Of a DNA stretch of 64,000 bases, positions 34,738-43,324 are shown piece after piece (positions within the stretch are counted from its first letter, which is position 1; each line of letters begins with the position of its first letter). The position numbers and the translations under genes were made by a program. The notes below the pieces were generated by a model. That model had not been told where the DNA came from, searched no databases, and worked only from the letters and a program-made list of their open reading frames with translations. Origin of the DNA: ZC4RG30 sp035556135 (GTDB lineage Bacteria > Pseudomonadota > Gammaproteobacteria > Steroidobacterales > Steroidobacteraceae); contig DATMFO010000003.1 in NCBI GenBank assembly GCA_035556135.1, positions 186,001 to 250,000 on the forward strand, written 5' to 3'.

Positions 34738-36004
34738 CCACCACGCGCGGGCCGCCGCTGCCGGAGCTGCGCGGACCGTGGCGGACCGACCAGGATTCCA
34801 GCTGCGCCTCGATGCGCTGGAACACCACCTGCAAGGTGGCCGCATCAGGCAGCATGGTGGTGCGGAAGTGGTTGCGGTACGGCACGTTGAAGGCGGTACC
34901 GGGTGTCACCAGCACGTGCTTCTCTTCCAGCAGCTCAAGCGCGAACTGCTGGTCATTGAAGTCGGGCAGCACATCCGGCCGCACCTCGATGAAGGAATAC
35001 ATCGCGCCACTGGGTGGCGTGAGGCGCAGGTACTGGCTCCTGGCCACCGAATCGATCACGGCGCGGCGCGATTCATACAGGCGGCCACCAGGCGCGGTGA
35101 GGTCGAGGATGCTCTGGTAACCACCCAGCGCCGCGTGCACGGCATGCTGCGCCGGCACGCTGGCGCACATGCGCATGGAGCTCAGCAGCTCCACCGCCGC
35201 AAGGTAATCCCCCGCGCGCTGCACGGCGCCGGAGAAACTCACCCAGCCCACGCGATAGCCAGCCGCGCGATAGACCTTCGACAACCCGGAGAACGTGGCG
35301 CACAGCGTGTCGTGCACCAGCGAGGCGATGGGCACGAACTGCACGCCGTCATAGGTGATGCCGTCGTAGATCTCGTCGCTGAACACCACCAGCTGGTGCT
35401 TCTCGGCCAGGCGCGCAATGCGCTCGAGCACCTCGCGTGGATAAACCGCGCCGGTGGGATTGTTCGGGTTGATGATCACCAGCGCGCGCGTGCGCGGCGT
35501 GATCAGCGATTCCATCTCTTCCGGGTCGGGGAAGAAGCGGTTTTCCGGCCGGCAGGGATAATGCACGGCACGACCACGGTTGAGCGTGACCGCGGCGGTC
35601 CACAGCGGGTAGTCCGGCGCCGGCACCAGCACCTCGTCGCCATCGCTGAGCAGCGCGCGCAGCGTCTGGTCGATGAGCTCGGAAGTGCCGTTGCCGATGA
35701 AGATGGTCTCGGTGCTGCCACCGCGCACGCCGCGGTTCTGCTGCTGCAGCAGGATGGCCTCGCGTGCCGGGTATACGCCCTTCTGGTACGCATAGCCCTC
35801 TGACTGCGGCAGATTCTGCACCAGTGCAAGACGCAGGATCTCGGGCGTGCGGAAGCCGTAAGCGCCGGGATTGCCGATGTTCAGCGAGATGATCTCGTAA
35901 CCCTGGCGCTCCAGTTCCATGGCGCGCCGCGCCAGGGCGCCACGGATCTCGTAGCGCACATGCTTGAGGGTCTCGCTGGGCCTGATCCCGGACTCGTGTT
36001 TCAT
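34715..36004 (-). CDS. PLP-dependent aminotransferase, AlaA-like
   Basis: The 429-residue product is a fold-type I aminotransferase. It resembles glutamate-pyruvate aminotransferase AlaA: IISLNIGNPGAYGFRTPE, the ring-stacking and substrate segment VPAPDYPLWTAAV, INPNNPTGAVYPREVL, FSDEIYDGITYDG, and the PLP lysine in ATFSGLSKVYRAAGYRVGW. It has about 25 extra residues at the C-terminus, rich in Ser and Gly, compared with E. coli AlaA. Transamination between alanine and glutamate is the likely reaction. It is divergent from etfB and may be co-transcribed with the AddB-like gene. Confidence 0.85.
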   Translation of the reverse strand: MKHESGIRPSETLKHVRYEIRGALARRAMELERQGYEIISLNIGNPGAYGFRTPEILRLALVQNLPQSEGYAYQKGVYPAREAILLQQQNRGVRGGSTETIFIGNGTSELIDQTLRALLSDGDEVLVPAPDYPLWTAAVTLNRGRAVHYPCRPENRFFPDPEEMESLITPRTRALVIINPNNPTGAVYPREVLERIARLAEKHQLVVFSDEIYDGITYDGVQFVPIASLVHDTLCATFSGLSKVYRAAGYRVGWVSFSGAVQRAGDYLAAVELLSSMRMCASVPAQHAVHAALGGYQSILDLTAPGGRLYESRRAVIDSVARSQYLRLTPPSGAMYSFIEVRPDVLPDFNDQQFALELLEEKHVLVTPGTAFNVPYRNHFRTTMLPDAATLQVVFQRIEAQLESWSVRHGPRSSGSGGPRVVDASARFK

Positions 36005-36085
36005 CAGGGCAGTTTAGCCTTATAACCGGCGGGGCGGCCAGAACGGCATATACTTCCGGCCTCTCATTTCCAGCTGAATTTGCCG

Positions 36086-36835
36086 ATGAAACGCATCCTG
36101 GTAGCCGTAAAGCGCGTGGTGGACTTCAACATTCGCATCCGCGTAAAACCTGATAACACCGGTGTCATCACCGAGGGGCTCAAGCAGAGCCTGAATCCTT
36201 TTGACGAAATCGCCCTCGAAGAGGCCCTGCGCCTGAAGGAAAAGGGCCTGGCCGATGAGGTGGTGGTTGCCTCCATCGGGCCGGCCGAGGTCCAGAACCA
36301 GCTGCGCACCGCGCTGGCCATGGGCGCCGACCGCGCCCTGCTGGTCAACAGCAACGAGGCACTGGAGCCGCTGGATGCGGCACGCGTGCTGCTGAAACTG
36401 GTCGAGCGCGAGCAGCCCCTGCTGGTGCTGCTGGGCAAGCAGGCCATTGACGATGACAACAACCAGACGGGCCAGATGCTGGCTGCATTGTGGGATCGCC
36501 CGCAGGCCACCTTCGCCTCGAAGGTGGAGCTGCTGGAAGGCGTGGCGCGTGTCACGCGCGAAGTGGACGCGGGCCTTGAGACCATCGAGGTCGACCTGCC
36601 CGCCGTGGTCACCGCCGACCTGCGTCTCAACGAGCCGCGCTTCGTGAAACTGCCGGAGATCATCAAGGCCAAGAAGAAGCCGCTGGAACAGCTGGACCTG
36701 GCGACGCTGGGCGTCACGCCGCGCCAGCGCCTGAAGGCCGTGCACTTCGCCGCGCCCGCTGCGCGACAGAAGGGCGTGATGGTGAAGGACGTGAATGAAC
36801 TGCTGTCGGCCCTGACGGCGAAGGGGCTGGTCTGA
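36086..36835 (+). CDS. etfB: Electron transfer flavoprotein beta subunit
   Basis: The 249-residue product from ATG 36086 starts MKRILVAVKRVVDFNIRIRV, the standard ETF-beta N-terminus. The AMP-binding region shows ALLVLLGKQAIDDDNNQTGQMLA and the ETF recognition-loop area LPAVVTADLRLNEPRFVKLPEI. ETF passes electrons from acyl-CoA and other dehydrogenases to the quinone pool. A TATACT -10-like element lies at 36049-36054, but no good -35 accompanies it. Confidence 0.96.
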   Translation: MKRILVAVKRVVDFNIRIRVKPDNTGVITEGLKQSLNPFDEIALEEALRLKEKGLADEVVVASIGPAEVQNQLRTALAMGADRALLVNSNEALEPLDAARVLLKLVEREQPLLVLLGKQAIDDDNNQTGQMLAALWDRPQATFASKVELLEGVARVTREVDAGLETIEVDLPAVVTADLRLNEPRFVKLPEIIKAKKKPLEQLDLATLGVTPRQRLKAVHFAAPAARQKGVMVKDVNELLSALTAKGLV

Positions 36836-37785
36836 TGAGCCGCATACTGGTGATTGCCGAGCATGATGGCCGGCAGCTTTCCCCCGCTACTGCCAGGACT
36901 CTGCGCTGCGCGCAGGACATCGGCGGGGAGATCACCGTCGCCGTGTGGGGCGCGGGCATCGGTTCCATCGCCGCGGCTGCTGCACGCCTGGCCGGCGTGT
37001 CGCGCGTGCTGGCCTTCGATGATCCCGCCAACCCGCATGCACTGGCCGCCGCGATGGCCCCGCAGCTGCTCGCTGCCGCCCGCGATTGCTCTCATGTGCT
37101 GGCGCCCTCCACCACCTTCGGCAAGGACCTGCTGCCGCGACTTGCGGCGCTGCTCGAAGTGCCCGCCATCAGTGACGTGATGGCGGTGGAAAGCCCATCG
37201 CGCTTCCGTCGCCCCATCTACGCCGGCAATGCCATCCTCACGGTGGATGCCGGGGACCTGAAACCCATCGCAGCCACCGTGCGCATTGCTTCCTACACCG
37301 CAGTGGGCGAACAGGACCAGGCGGCACCGGTTGAGGCGGCCGCAACGCAGCCCGCCGCCCCGACCCACACCCGCTTCGTGTCACTGGCCGCGCAGGGCGG
37401 CGACCGTCCGGACCTGCAGAGCGCGCGTCGCGTGGTCTCCGGCGGCCGGGCCCTCGGCAGCGCCGAGAAGTTCGCCCTGGTGCAGGAACTGGCCGACGTG
37501 CTGGGCGCTGCGGTAGGCGCCTCCAGGGCCGCCGTGGACGCCGGCTATGCCGCCAACGACCTGCAGGTGGGCCAGACCGGCAAGATCATCGCCCCCGAGT
37601 TGTACATCGCGCTGGGCATTTCCGGCGCCATCCAGCACATGACCGGCATCAAGGATGCGCGCACCATCGTGGCGGTGAACAAGGACCCGGACGCGCCCAT
37701 CTTCGAGGTCGCGGACTACGGCCTGGTGGCGGATCTCTTCGAGGCTGTGCCGGCGCTCATCGCCGGGCTGAAAAACCGGGCCTGA
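36835..37785 (+). CDS. etfA: Electron transfer flavoprotein alpha subunit
   Basis: The 316-residue product starts at the ATG sharing one base with the etfB stop (TGATG). The FAD-binding C-terminal domain is clear: VSGGRALGSAEKFALVQELAD, AAVDAGYAANDLQVGQTGK and the conserved ALGISGAIQHMTGIKDA, then VAVNKDPDAPIFEVADYGLV. With EtfB it forms the heterodimer that oxidises acyl-CoA dehydrogenases, which fits the beta-oxidation enzyme encoded at 10510. Confidence 0.97.
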   Translation: MSRILVIAEHDGRQLSPATARTLRCAQDIGGEITVAVWGAGIGSIAAAAARLAGVSRVLAFDDPANPHALAAAMAPQLLAAARDCSHVLAPSTTFGKDLLPRLAALLEVPAISDVMAVESPSRFRRPIYAGNAILTVDAGDLKPIAATVRIASYTAVGEQDQAAPVEAAATQPAAPTHTRFVSLAAQGGDRPDLQSARRVVSGGRALGSAEKFALVQELADVLGAAVGASRAAVDAGYAANDLQVGQTGKIIAPELYIALGISGAIQHMTGIKDARTIVAVNKDPDAPIFEVADYGLVADLFEAVPALIAGLKNRA

Positions 37786-37791
37786 AACGCA

Positions 37792-37815
37792 AAGGCGGCC
37801 CGTGAGGGCCGCCTT
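37792..37815. terminator. Strong hairpin between etfA and the convergent TPR gene
   Basis: AAGGCGGCCC (37792-37801) and GGGCCGCCTT (37806-37815) form a perfect 10-bp stem with the loop GTGA, 6 bases after the etfA stop. The A and T pairs at the stem base give short U-tracts on both strands, so it is a good candidate for a bidirectional terminator. Confidence 0.7.
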
Positions 37816-37842
37816 GCAAACTGCCGGTCAGACACCAGCCAC

Positions 37843-39066
37843 TCAGTTGCTGGCGTACAGCTCCCAGAGCTTGGCGATACGCAGCGTGACCGGGTTGCTG
37901 GTCTTGATCGAACCAAAGGTCTTCTTTGCTTCGGCTTTCTGGCCAGCCTTCAGCTGCGCGATACCCAGCAGCACCTGCGCGTCGTCCGGGTCCTTCAGCC
38001 CACCCTTGTCGACGGCGGCCCTGGCGGCAGCGGCGGCCTTGGCATATTCACCGAAACTGAACTGCTGCATGGCCAGCGCGTTGTATTCGTTGCCGGTAGG
38101 CGCAGACCTGGCTTCGCCCTCCAGCTTGGGCAGCTCGGCCATGGCAGCATCACCATACTTCCTGTTCGAGGCCAGATAGCGATCCGCGCGGCTCGCTTCG
38201 TCGGGTGCCTTGAACACGTTGAGCTTCTTGCCGGTCTCGAGCACCTTGTTGGCCTCGGCATAGAGTCCCAGCGAGGTGGCCGCATCCGAGTAAGCCGTGA
38301 TGTCGGCCGGATGCTTGAGATTCGAAGTGGCATCCATCAGCCGGTAAAGCTGCACGCGCTGGCGGGGGTCAAGCTTTTCCTTCTTGACCTCGTAGATCAG
38401 CACGTTCCAGGTCTGCGGATCCGGGTGGTGGCGGACGAGCTTCTCGAGCGTTGCTTGGGCGGCATCAGCATTGCCTGCCTTGCTGTAGGCGTCCTGCAGC
38501 AGGGCCAGCTGCCGGCGGTCCGGCTTGCGTCCGGCCTTCTCGTCGGCGGCGACCAGCCCCTCGAAGAGCTTGACGGCCTCGTTGTAGTTTTTGGTCTGGT
38601 AGTAGCTCTGGCCTACGACAGTGTAGACATCCTCATTGGCACCACCGCTCTTGATGAGGTCAGTGCCATGCTTGATGGCCTGCGGGAAATTCTTCTGCTG
38701 GTAGTTCGCGGAGACCAGCGCGGTGCGGAAGGCATTCTGCTCGGCAGGCGTCAGCGAGAAGCCCGAACCCAGCATGCCCTCAAGCGCGGCGATGATGCCG
38801 GCGTTGTCTTTCTTGGACTTCGCCACCTCGAGCAGGAAATAGTTGGCTGCGTAGATGTCATCGGGCGCCTTGCGCGAGGAGCTGTTCAGCACTTCCTTCG
38901 CTTTCGCCTCGACCTCCGCGAAACGTTTGGCCTTGACCGCTGCGTCAGCCGCCATGAACTGGTCGGCAAAAGCCGGACTCGTCTTTGGCGTTGCAGCATG
39001 GGCACCCACTCCCGCGGTCGCCAGTACCGCGGCCAGAACCATCGACCGGACCATCACCTTCATCAT
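37843..39066 (-). CDS. Exported TPR-repeat protein of the TonB-ExbBD locus
   Basis: The product is 407 residues from ATG 39066 (or 39063), with GAGAGGGG upstream. A signal peptide ends near AHAATP. The mature protein is made of alpha-helical repeats of TPR type, for example VYTVVGQSYYQTKNYNEAVKLFEGLV and RQLALLQDAYSKAGNADAAQATLEKL, so a periplasmic scaffold role is likely. It lies 166 bases after the second exbD on the same strand. That gap contains a short hairpin (39095-39110, stem ATTGGGC/GCCCAAT), so it could be a separate transcript or the tail of the operon. Confidence 0.82.
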   Translation of the reverse strand: MMKVMVRSMVLAAVLATAGVGAHAATPKTSPAFADQFMAADAAVKAKRFAEVEAKAKEVLNSSSRKAPDDIYAANYFLLEVAKSKKDNAGIIAALEGMLGSGFSLTPAEQNAFRTALVSANYQQKNFPQAIKHGTDLIKSGGANEDVYTVVGQSYYQTKNYNEAVKLFEGLVAADEKAGRKPDRRQLALLQDAYSKAGNADAAQATLEKLVRHHPDPQTWNVLIYEVKKEKLDPRQRVQLYRLMDATSNLKHPADITAYSDAATSLGLYAEANKVLETGKKLNVFKAPDEASRADRYLASNRKYGDAAMAELPKLEGEARSAPTGNEYNALAMQQFSFGEYAKAAAAARAAVDKGGLKDPDDAQVLLGIAQLKAGQKAEAKKTFGSIKTSNPVTLRIAKLWELYASN

Positions 39067-39232
39067 GAGTCCCCTCTCGTCGCCGGCAGCCCCGATTGGG
39101 CCTGCCCAATTAACTACCACCAATCTGGCGTCAGTACGACCCTCGTCAAGAGTGTCTTACGGACCATGTGTCGATTTAGCCGCATAGCGACTGAATCCGC
39201 CCTGAATGCGGATTGCAGTGCAACATCAATGG

Positions 39233-39655
39233 CTATTCGGCGAATTCCGCGACGTTGGTGAAGCCCATGCGCACCATGCCAGCGCGCTGCGCGGCAGCCA
39301 TCACATTGGCCACCACGTCGTACAGGGCCAGCCCCGAGGGACGCAGGTGGATTTCCGGCTGGGGCTCCTTCACGGATTCCTGATTGAAGAATTCCTCGAT
39401 GGCAGGAATGCCGCTCATCGCGCTGCCGTTGATGACGACAGTGCCGTCCGGATCGATCTCGACGTAGATACGCTCGGGGTTGTCCTGCACGGCGTTGGTG
39501 CTTGGCGGCGGCATCTCGAGCTTCACGGCGTGGTTCTGCACCGGCAGCGTAAGGATGAGCATCACCAGCAACACCAGCATCACGTCGATCAGCGGCGTGG
39601 TGTTGACGTCGCACATTGGCTCCGAGGAGCCGCCCGAAGAAACATTCATGGCCAT
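39233..39655 (-). CDS. exbD: ExbD/TolR family biopolymer transport protein (second copy)
   Basis: The 140-residue product has one membrane helix with the essential Asp in NTTPLIDVMLVLLVMLILT, then a periplasmic domain ending GMVRMGFTNVAEFAE. ExbD and ExbB use the proton gradient to energise TonB. It follows the first exbD after 16 bases. Two different ExbD paralogues downstream of exbB are known in Xanthomonas-like TonB loci, where the second is needed only for some substrates. Confidence 0.92.
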   Translation of the reverse strand: MAMNVSSGGSSEPMCDVNTTPLIDVMLVLLVMLILTLPVQNHAVKLEMPPPSTNAVQDNPERIYVEIDPDGTVVINGSAMSGIPAIEEFFNQESVKEPQPEIHLRPSGLALYDVVANVMAAAQRAGMVRMGFTNVAEFAE

Positions 39656-39671
39656 GGCGCAAAAACTCCTG

Positions 39672-40118
39672 TCAGCGACCCGCCGTTGCGCCCTTCGGCT
39701 CAGTGAGGAATTGCACCTCGATGATGCCGGCGGTCTGGATGGTGTAGAGGGCGCGCGCCACGTGCTCGTAGCGCGCGTTCCGGTCGGCCTTCATGTGCAC
39801 CTTCGGGGGCAGCTGCCCCGCGGCGCTGGCCGCACGACTGCGATTGGCGAGGGCGTCGAACAGGCCCTCCCGGGACAGCGAACCGCCGCCCAGGTAGAAG
39901 TTCCCGTTCTGGTCCACCGTCACCGGAATGTCTTCCGGCTTGGTCTGCGTGGAGAGGTTGCGCGGTTCCGGCAGATCAACGGGCACCGACGGCACGATCA
40001 CCGGCACAGTGATCAGGAAGATGATCAGCATCACCAGCATCACGTCGACCAGCGGCGTGGTGTTGATGTCTGACATCACCTTGTCGTCGCCGCCCTCTCC
40101 TCCAACGCTCATCGCCAT
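39672..40118 (-). CDS. exbD: ExbD/TolR family biopolymer transport protein (first copy)
   Basis: The 148-residue product has its membrane helix with Asp in NTTPLVDVMLVMLIIFLITVP and a periplasmic part with QLPPKVHMKADRNARYEHVARALY. The latter matches the conserved ExbD substrate-side region. It lies 33 bases after exbB and 16 bases before the second exbD. Confidence 0.94.
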   Translation of the reverse strand: MAMSVGGEGGDDKVMSDINTTPLVDVMLVMLIIFLITVPVIVPSVPVDLPEPRNLSTQTKPEDIPVTVDQNGNFYLGGGSLSREGLFDALANRSRAASAAGQLPPKVHMKADRNARYEHVARALYTIQTAGIIEVQFLTEPKGATAGR

Positions 40119-40151
40119 GGCAGTTCCCCTGTCGCGCTCGTGGCAGGCCGC

Positions 40152-40892
40152 TTACTTCTTGGCCGCCGCGGGTGCAGCCGGGGCCACACGCACGTCCGGC
40201 TTCACGCCGCCGATGAGGTTGGCTTCAAGGTCGCCAGTGAACTCGCGCAGCGTGTCCTGGATGGCCTTGTTGCGCTTCAGCAGCACGTTGTAGGCGATAA
40301 CCGCGGGCACCGCGACCACCAGGCCCAGCGCCGTCATGATCAGCGCCTCACCGACAGGACCGGCCACCTGGTCGATCGAGGGCTGGCCGGACAGGCCGAT
40401 CTTGATGAGGGCCACGAGGATGCCGTACACCGTGCCCATCAGGCCGACGAACGGCGAGGTGGAACCCACGGTGGCCAGGAACGAGAGGCCGCTGGACATC
40501 TTGCTGTTGAGGCCGTCGACAGACCGGCTCAGTGCCATGCCCAACCACTCGCGCAGCGAGATGCGATCGCTCAGGCGGCCCTCGTAGTGGCCGGCAGCGC
40601 GCACGGCGCTCTCGGCGATCACGCGGAAGTCATCGCCCTTGGGCAGGCGGTCGATGCCCTCGCGGGCCGAGCCGGCGCTCCAGAAGGTCTTCTCGACGTT
40701 GCGGGCCGACTTGCCCAGCTTGTACTGGTCCCAGTACTTGGTGAAGAAGATCCACCAGGTGCCGAGGGACATGATGGCCAGCACGGCCAGGATGGTGTAC
40801 GAGACGCCGGTGCCGTGCTCGATCAGGGCACCAAAACCGTACGGGTTGCTGCCGGCTTCTGCTACCGCGCCGGCTACTTCTTCACTTGCCAT
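40152..40892 (-). CDS. exbB: ExbB/MotA-TolQ family proton channel protein
   Basis: The 246-residue product has three membrane helices. The N-terminal helix is TILAVLAIMSLGTWWIFF. The two C-terminal helices surround the conserved STSPFVGLMGTVYGILVALIKIG and GEALIMTALGLVVAVPAVIAYN. It forms the pentameric proton channel with ExbD in the inner membrane. It follows tonB after 105 bases that contain a strong hairpin. Confidence 0.95.
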   Translation of the reverse strand: MASEEVAGAVAEAGSNPYGFGALIEHGTGVSYTILAVLAIMSLGTWWIFFTKYWDQYKLGKSARNVEKTFWSAGSAREGIDRLPKGDDFRVIAESAVRAAGHYEGRLSDRISLREWLGMALSRSVDGLNSKMSSGLSFLATVGSTSPFVGLMGTVYGILVALIKIGLSGQPSIDQVAGPVGEALIMTALGLVVAVPAVIAYNVLLKRNKAIQDTLREFTGDLEANLIGGVKPDVRVAPAAPAAAKK

Positions 40893-40947
40893 TATTCCCT
40901 CGATTGCTGCTTAAGCGTCACTCAGAACATCGGATACACGAACCATT

Positions 40948-40981
40948 GCCCCGGGGAAGTGGAGCTGCGCCACCCCGGGGC
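40948..40981 (-). other. Intercistronic hairpin between tonB and exbB
   Basis: GCCCCGGGG (40948-40956) and CCCCGGGGC (40973-40981) form a 9-bp GC stem, extended inward by a TGG/CCA pairing. On the minus-strand transcript no U-tract follows, so a processing or mRNA-stability element or partial attenuator is more likely than a full terminator. Confidence 0.55.
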
Positions 40982-40997
40982 TCTCGAACTTGCGGGC

Positions 40998-41639
40998 CTA
41001 GCCTTCCTTCAGACTGAAGGTAACCAACTGCGAGAAACAGTCGGTATCCCGGACCTTGCCGTCTTCCGTGCCGGGCTTGAAGCGGTACTGCTTGGCCATC
41101 TTCACGCCGGCCTCGTCGAGGCGCGGATACTTGGAGGATTCGATCACTTCGGCGCTGGTCACGCGGCCGTTGGAGCCGATGCACAGGCGCACGCGTACCT
41201 TGCCCTCCTCGCCCATGTTCCTGGACGTGGGCGGATAGAAGTCGGCCACGTCGGGGCGGTAGGTCAGGGAGGCCTTGGTGACCACCACGGAGCGGGTGGC
41301 AACCGGCGGCGGCGGCGGCGCGGGCGGGACCACCTCGGTGGTGGTGGGCGCCTGGATGGCGGTGGGCGGCGGCGGCGGCAGCTGGATGTCGACCAGCACC
41401 GGCGGTACCTGCACCGGCGGGAGTTCCATCTGCACTTCGGGTGGCGGCGGGGGCGGCGGCTCTTCGATCACCTCGTTGATGATCTCGGCCTTGATCGGTT
41501 CGGTGACCTTGGCGATGAGTTTTACCGCCAGACCACTCTTCAGTGCCCAGAAGAAGGCCAGGTGGAAAGCCACCAGCAGCACGAGGAATGTGCCGCGACG
41601 GGAAAGCCAGCTGCCTTCAGTTTGTGTGTATACGCCCAT
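40998..41639 (-). CDS. tonB: Energy transducer TonB
   Basis: The 213-residue product has a short cytoplasmic end, one membrane helix (GTFLVLLVAFHLAFFWALK), a Pro-rich periplasmic spacer with several runs of six or seven prolines at residues 60-115, and a C-terminal TonB domain (YPPTSRNMGEEGKVRVRLCI to VTFSLKEG). The C-terminal domain has two cysteines that could pair. It drives outer-membrane TonB-dependent receptors. GAGGGG precedes the ATG at 41639. It heads the tonB-exbB-exbD-exbD operon. Confidence 0.94.
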   Translation of the reverse strand: MGVYTQTEGSWLSRRGTFLVLLVAFHLAFFWALKSGLAVKLIAKVTEPIKAEIINEVIEEPPPPPPPEVQMELPPVQVPPVLVDIQLPPPPPTAIQAPTTTEVVPPAPPPPPVATRSVVVTKASLTYRPDVADFYPPTSRNMGEEGKVRVRLCIGSNGRVTSAEVIESSKYPRLDEAGVKMAKQYRFKPGTEDGKVRDTDCFSQLVTFSLKEG

Positions 41640-41684
41640 GACCCCTCAACCTTTGCAAGCCATCCCCAAAAAAGGCCGCGCCGC

Positions 41685-41724
41685 AAGGTAACTACCTTCT
41701 AGCTGTCATGCAAGTGCTTGCATG
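41685..41724 (-). promoter_or_regulatory. tonB promoter with an inverted repeat over the -35 box
   Basis: Reading leftward, TTGCAT (41713-41708) and TACCTT (41690-41685) are 17 bases apart, so transcription would start near 41678. An inverted repeat, CATGCAAG at 41707-41714 and CTTGCATG at 41717-41724, covers the -35 element. Its position fits a repressor operator. It does not look like a standard Fur box. Confidence 0.5.
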
Positions 41725-42031
41725 CCTGCGGGAACTGTAACGCCGAACTCGAGAATTGCACAACCTCACCTGAAGCACACGTCAGGCGCACGCAGCGCGC
41801 TGCAATATGCGCCTGTGCAATAAACAGTGCGTCAAATCGGCTGCGACGAACCCCCGGCGCGGTGCTTTGATTCCGCTGTAAACAAGCCACCACGATACAT
41901 TGCCGGGTGACGTCGCGATGATGATATCCCATCACGCGGCGCTGCAATCACTTCTGCAGCGCGGTCTGCAGTGCGACATGTCCTACGACGATGCGACAGC
42001 CGGCACCGGCATGGCGCCGGTGGCAAGGCGG
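41725..42031. other. Non-coding stretch between the tonB promoter and the MFS gene
   Basis: I see no supported gene here. The only structure noted is a hairpin at 42004-42022 (CACCGGC/GCCGGTG, 5-base loop) 10 bases past the MFS stop. It may be its terminator, although there is no U-tract. The rest shows no clear open frame with a ribosome site. Confidence 0.45.
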
Positions 42032-43324
42032 TTACGGCGGCGTGCCCCCCGTCCCCGACCCGCTGCGCTGCAGGCTCAGGCGGATGAAACCCATGGCGCC
42101 GGCCAGTGTGATGCCGAAGGGCAACAGCAGTGCGTAGCGCCCTGCCCCGGGTGAACGACGTTCCAGTAGCGTGTAGGCCACGGCGCCCAGCGGTGGCGCC
42201 AGCAGGCCGCGCATGCCGGTGAGGGTGACGTTCACGCCCATGTACTGCTGCACCTTGCCCAGCGTGGCGAAGTCGTTGTGGCCCAGGTTCCAGCCCAGGT
42301 TGGCACCGGCCGTGGAGATCCCGAACAGCAGTGCGGCCAGCCACAGCAGCGGCTGGTTCTCCAGGAACACGCCCATGATCACTGCCGCCATCGCCAGCAC
42401 CAGCGACCAGCACTGGCGCGCGCGGTACTCCACCACGTGGCCGGCATCGAAGAGCCTGGCCCACATGGGCGTGAACACCGGCACACTCAGCAGCGGCACG
42501 ATGGTGAGCATGGCGATCTGCTGGGCTGCAGGCAGGTGCAGCTGGTCGCTGAAGATGATGACCAGCTGACCGAAGATCATCAGGTTGCCGGCGCCATACA
42601 GCGCCATCCACGACATGAAGCGCCGGAACTCCGGATCCCCCTGCAGGATCGCGCGCATGGCCCCGAGGCTGAACACCTCGGCCTTGCCGCCCTCGCTGCG
42701 TTCGGCGCGCAGCAGCCGGAAGGACTGGCGCACCCGCACGCGGCGGAACATCACGGCTGCCGCGCCAGCGGACATGCCGGCCACAAGATAGAGCAGTGGT
42801 GCCGCATGCGGGCGGGTCTGCAGCACCGTGCCCACCAGCGCGGCCACACCGGCCATGCCCAGCGCGGTGGCGATCACGATGCGGCCGGTGGTGCGCGCCA
42901 GCACAGCGCGCGGGTAATTCGCGCTCCACACGGTGGAGCGCACGGTGAGCACGCCGGACCAGATCATGCGCGCGGCCAGCACCGACACCACAGTGAGCGC
43001 CAGGCCCGTGGAAGCGCGCGGCATCAGGCCGATGCAGCCCACCACCGCACCGAACACCGCCAGCAGCACCACCAGCAGGCGCACCTTCTCGCGGCCGTGT
43101 GCAAGGTTGGCCCACAGGAAGGAAGTGAGGTTGGCAAGCGCCGGGGAGCCGCTCACGAAGGCGGTGGCGAGGTTCAGCAGCTCCGGCGCCACATGGGCCG
43201 CGAAACCGCGCTTCACCAGCACGGCGGCGGTGGCGCCCTCCACCATGCCCAGGGCACAGCCGGCCAGCAGCCAGGGGCCCAGTTCGCGCCGGTACAGGGC
43301 CAGCGCGGGCCGGCCCGGACTCAT
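42032..43324 (-). CDS. MFS-type membrane transporter
   Basis: The product is 430 residues from ATG 43324, which shares four bases with the stop of the aminopeptidase gene. About twelve membrane helices can be placed, with a charged cytoplasmic loop in the middle (RRVRVRQSFRLLRAERSEGGK), as in the major facilitator superfamily. The substrate cannot be read from sequence. The tight coupling to an aminopeptidase suggests a link to amino-acid or peptide handling, but this is inference. Confidence 0.8.
   Translation of the reverse strand: MSPGRPALALYRRELGPWLLAGCALGMVEGATAAVLVKRGFAAHVAPELLNLATAFVSGSPALANLTSFLWANLAHGREKVRLLVVLLAVFGAVVGCIGLMPRASTGLALTVVSVLAARMIWSGVLTVRSTVWSANYPRAVLARTTGRIVIATALGMAGVAALVGTVLQTRPHAAPLLYLVAGMSAGAAAVMFRRVRVRQSFRLLRAERSEGGKAEVFSLGAMRAILQGDPEFRRFMSWMALYGAGNLMIFGQLVIIFSDQLHLPAAQQIAMLTIVPLLSVPVFTPMWARLFDAGHVVEYRARQCWSLVLAMAAVIMGVFLENQPLLWLAALLFGISTAGANLGWNLGHNDFATLGKVQQYMGVNVTLTGMRGLLAPPLGAVAYTLLERRSPGAGRYALLLPFGITLAGAMGFIRLSLQRSGSGTGGTPP

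Noticed and set aside
41725..42031. Short open frames between tonB and the MFS gene
   Set aside because: No ribosome site, no recognisable protein, and they extend as antisense shadow into the MFS gene.
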